This document shows, in pieces, positions 61,901 to 64,000 of a stretch of DNA of 64,000 nucleotides (its first letter is position 1; each line of letters begins with the position of its first letter). Position numbers and translations under genes: made by a program. Below the pieces are notes generated by a model. It had not been told where the DNA came from, did not search any database, and saw only the letters and a list, made by a program, of their open reading frames with translations. The DNA is taken from positions 5,580,001-5,644,000 of the forward strand of contig NW_020825288.1 of the NCBI RefSeq assembly GCF_003286085.1, written 5' to 3'. Source of the DNA: Drosophila persimilis (Eukaryota > Arthropoda > Insecta > Diptera > Drosophilidae).

Positions 61901-64000
61901 TGGCATTCCACATGCCACATGCCACATGCAATCCGCCCCAGCATAGTGCCAAGTGTTTTGCTTGGCTTTGTCAAACAAAAAGAGCCTCATGCAGAGTGGC
62001 TATACTGTCTAGTCAATGCTCTTACACATTTCTATTTAATTGTTGCCTGAAGTTAGACAGCAGTTCCAGATGTTTGCCTAACAAATGACATAATCAGTGA
62101 CTATAATTAGCTTGAAAGCGTTTTAAGACTAATGTTCCTGCTGGATGACAAAGGGTTAATCTAGCTGCTGTCATGCGGGTCTGGGAACATTTCGGGGGGA
62201 CTCGACTTTCAAATATTCATGATGTAACTGCAGTGGGCACCCACAGATCTATGCCTCACTTGCAAAGAGTGTTACGGATTCGGCCTTCTCTTGGTATCTA
62301 GTAAAGCCTTAGTGTCTGCTTTGTTTGGCATTTGCGCGTGTTTAATTGTAAGCAACCTCAAACAATTAGCTGCTTGAAGTGCAGTAAATTTTGAATTTTT
62401 ATGTACATATTGGTTTTGCCGGAGAGGCGATGCGGCCACCGTTTGGGTCGTGCGGTCGTTTTCACAGTGGAATTCGGGGGCCGCCGATCAACAGGTGTGG
62501 GAAGCCCCACAAAACAGTAATCACAGATGAGCTCAGCTCCCATTTGGCCGGCCTTTCCTCGCTTTCCTCGCCAGACAATGGGACTCGATGCGGCTTGCCG
62601 AACTTTCCACCAGCCAGCCCCACACAGTTTGGGCTAACAAGAGCAAGGGCCCATTGTGTAGTGTATCATCGGCTGCCGACGGACGACTTTTGGCCATTCC
62701 GATCGGCCCAAGCCCAAGCTTTCCTCCATACAGCGCCCACCCAAGACGTCCCCTAATAGCGTCTCACCTGCTGCCGCCACCGCCACCGCCGCCGCTTCTT
62801 TTGGCTGCTTTTTTTCTGTTTTATTAATAGCAATTAGTTGGCTTGAACGCTGCTGGCGGAAAAAAGCAAAACAAAACAAAAACAAAAAGAAAAATTATAT
62901 TGTCTGGAAGTTGCGGTTTCTTGTTTGTTGGCTTTCCTGTTGGTTTATCTGTGTTTCTTTTTTATGTGGCGCAAAATTTGTGGTTTCCATGTGCCGCCTG
63001 ATGCGAAATTGTTGCAAGTCGCACCACAACTGCCTACACCGGTACATGGATGGGGCATGCGAATGTGCGAGATATATGCTTGTCAAGTTGAAAATTATTT
63101 GGCTGAACATTTAAATGCCTTGAACTCGATTGAACCCGTCGAATGCGGTGCAGCATTCACACCGATCACAAACTGGTGTGGTGCCTTTTTCCTTACCAAA
63201 GAGATTGTCTAATCAAAAGTGAAGAAAACATTAAATACCAAAATTATGTCATGAGTCTCTGTTTGCTGTTTGCTGTTGGAGGTGCTGCTGCTGCTGATGC
63301 CGCAGTGCAGGCAGGCAGTCGCAGATAGAGATGTGGCACAGTCGGATAAACGTAATTACCTAATGCTCGTATAAATACGAGTAGAAAGATGCAAGCCGCG
63401 AAGAAAAATAATAACTGACGAGACTGCTGTCTCCCCAGTTGGGGCACAATTGCTAATTGCACTTTGCATGGGGCAGCGGCAGGGACCCGGACCGGGACCG
63501 GGGCCGAGGCCGAGGCCTGTCAGATGCCAAGGCAATTGAATGAAATTTGAATTTCCAATTAGGGCTACCTACCCGTACCCTCAGAACGCACCAGCAGCTG
63601 CTGCTGACTGGGGACTGTGCTCTATGCTGACGTCTTCACTACACGTTGATAAGAAACAAACCCCCTTCGCCTTATCGGAGATCAGTCGTTGAGCTCTTTT
63701 TGGCAAATGTTTCCCGCTATCTGGCAAACATTTTGCGGTGAAAGTGACGCAGTCGCAGATACAAATGCGGCAATTCTGAAAAAAACACAGTCAGATATTC
63801 ATTGTTGTTTATACAAATTTCCTGGCAATGTTTTGGCTGTGGCTGGGGCATGTCATAACCTTAGCCTAGACCTCACACATTACCAGAGTCAGCACCCATC
63901 CTTTGCCCCCTCCTATCGCATACACGAGGTCGCCGAAGATATAAATTACCAGTCAAGTGGCCTGGCTTGGACTGGCCTACCAACATTTTTGGGCCACTGC
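58979..64000. other. Intergenic region, no gene supported
   Basis: Five kilobases to the right edge with CAG/GCA-rich stretches (60,485-60,520; 60,675-60,715; 61,315-61,345; 61,540-61,560), an AACGGC run near 61,180-61,205, GGCAAT repeats near 61,880-61,905 and a CGCCAC/GCCGCC tract near 62,770-62,795. Open frames here are low-complexity and lack family features. Regulatory DNA or untranslated exons of a gene to the right are possible. Confidence 0.55.

Noticed and set aside
1-64000. CRISPR arrays, tRNA or rRNA genes
   Set aside because: No regularly spaced repeats with unique spacers and no cloverleaf-like segments were noticed on either strand by eye; a tRNAscan-type search would be needed to exclude a tRNA.

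Overview
The window reads as a Drosophila nuclear genome, most likely of the obscura group and from Muller element E. The strongest evidence is a neuropeptide F gene whose mature 36-residue amidated peptide appears identical to the D. melanogaster peptide as I remember it. It sits among other insect families with short 50-75 bp introns, Inr/DPE and TATA promoters, dense CA/TC/CAG microsatellites and relics of LOA-type LINEs, INE-1/ISY-like repeats and Tc1-like transposons. Placement in the obscura group is inference from repeat content and microsatellite density.

Layout. 1-13.6 kb is non-coding DNA inside a large minus-strand gene. Its first coding exon lies at 13,615-14,217 and encodes the N-terminal domain of Glut4EF (DUF4772 type); the rest of the gene lies beyond the left edge. 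Just upstream on the same strand is a 94-codon reading frame with strongly coding-like codon use, and above it a consensus Inr plus a correctly spaced DPE. 15.6-21.5 kb is intergenic and simple-repeat rich. 21.5-22.4 kb holds a two-exon gene for a single-pass leucine-rich-repeat membrane protein. 22.4-29.9 kb is a transposon nest: duplicated upstream segments of the LRR gene, LINE ends, a Tc1-like fragment, and a complete 1,636-bp palindromic Tc1-like element with a TA target duplication.

30.2-38.8 kb is a head-to-tail array of four fatty acyl-CoA reductase genes on the minus strand. All share one five-exon architecture (76 / 113 / 511 / 703-712 / 88-97 nt), and their sequences are mosaic, which indicates gene conversion. 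41.3-44.1 kb carries an ATP synthase F1 assembly factor (ATPAF1 family) followed by an SV2-like major facilitator transporter. NPF (44.6-45.0 kb, minus) is convergent with the transporter and has a likely upstream non-coding exon and TATA box near 45.8 kb. A CD36/SR-B scavenger receptor gene runs from 50.7 to 57.0 kb with a 4.3-kb first intron. A clip-less trypsin-like serine protease (57.3-58.7 kb, minus) is convergent with it. 59-64 kb shows no supported gene.

Genes with related jobs. The reductases make fatty alcohols from acyl-CoA (cuticle, wax or pheromone lipids), and the CD36 protein may bind or take up lipid; no operon-like co-regulation is implied. No wholly novel system was found. 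The items most worth checking are the 94-aa upstream frame, the mosaic reductase array with its conserved option to lose the C-terminal anchor, the palindromic transposon, the LRR upstream duplications and the swapped S1-pocket residues of the protease. Exon boundaries were read by eye from splice signals and reading-frame closure.
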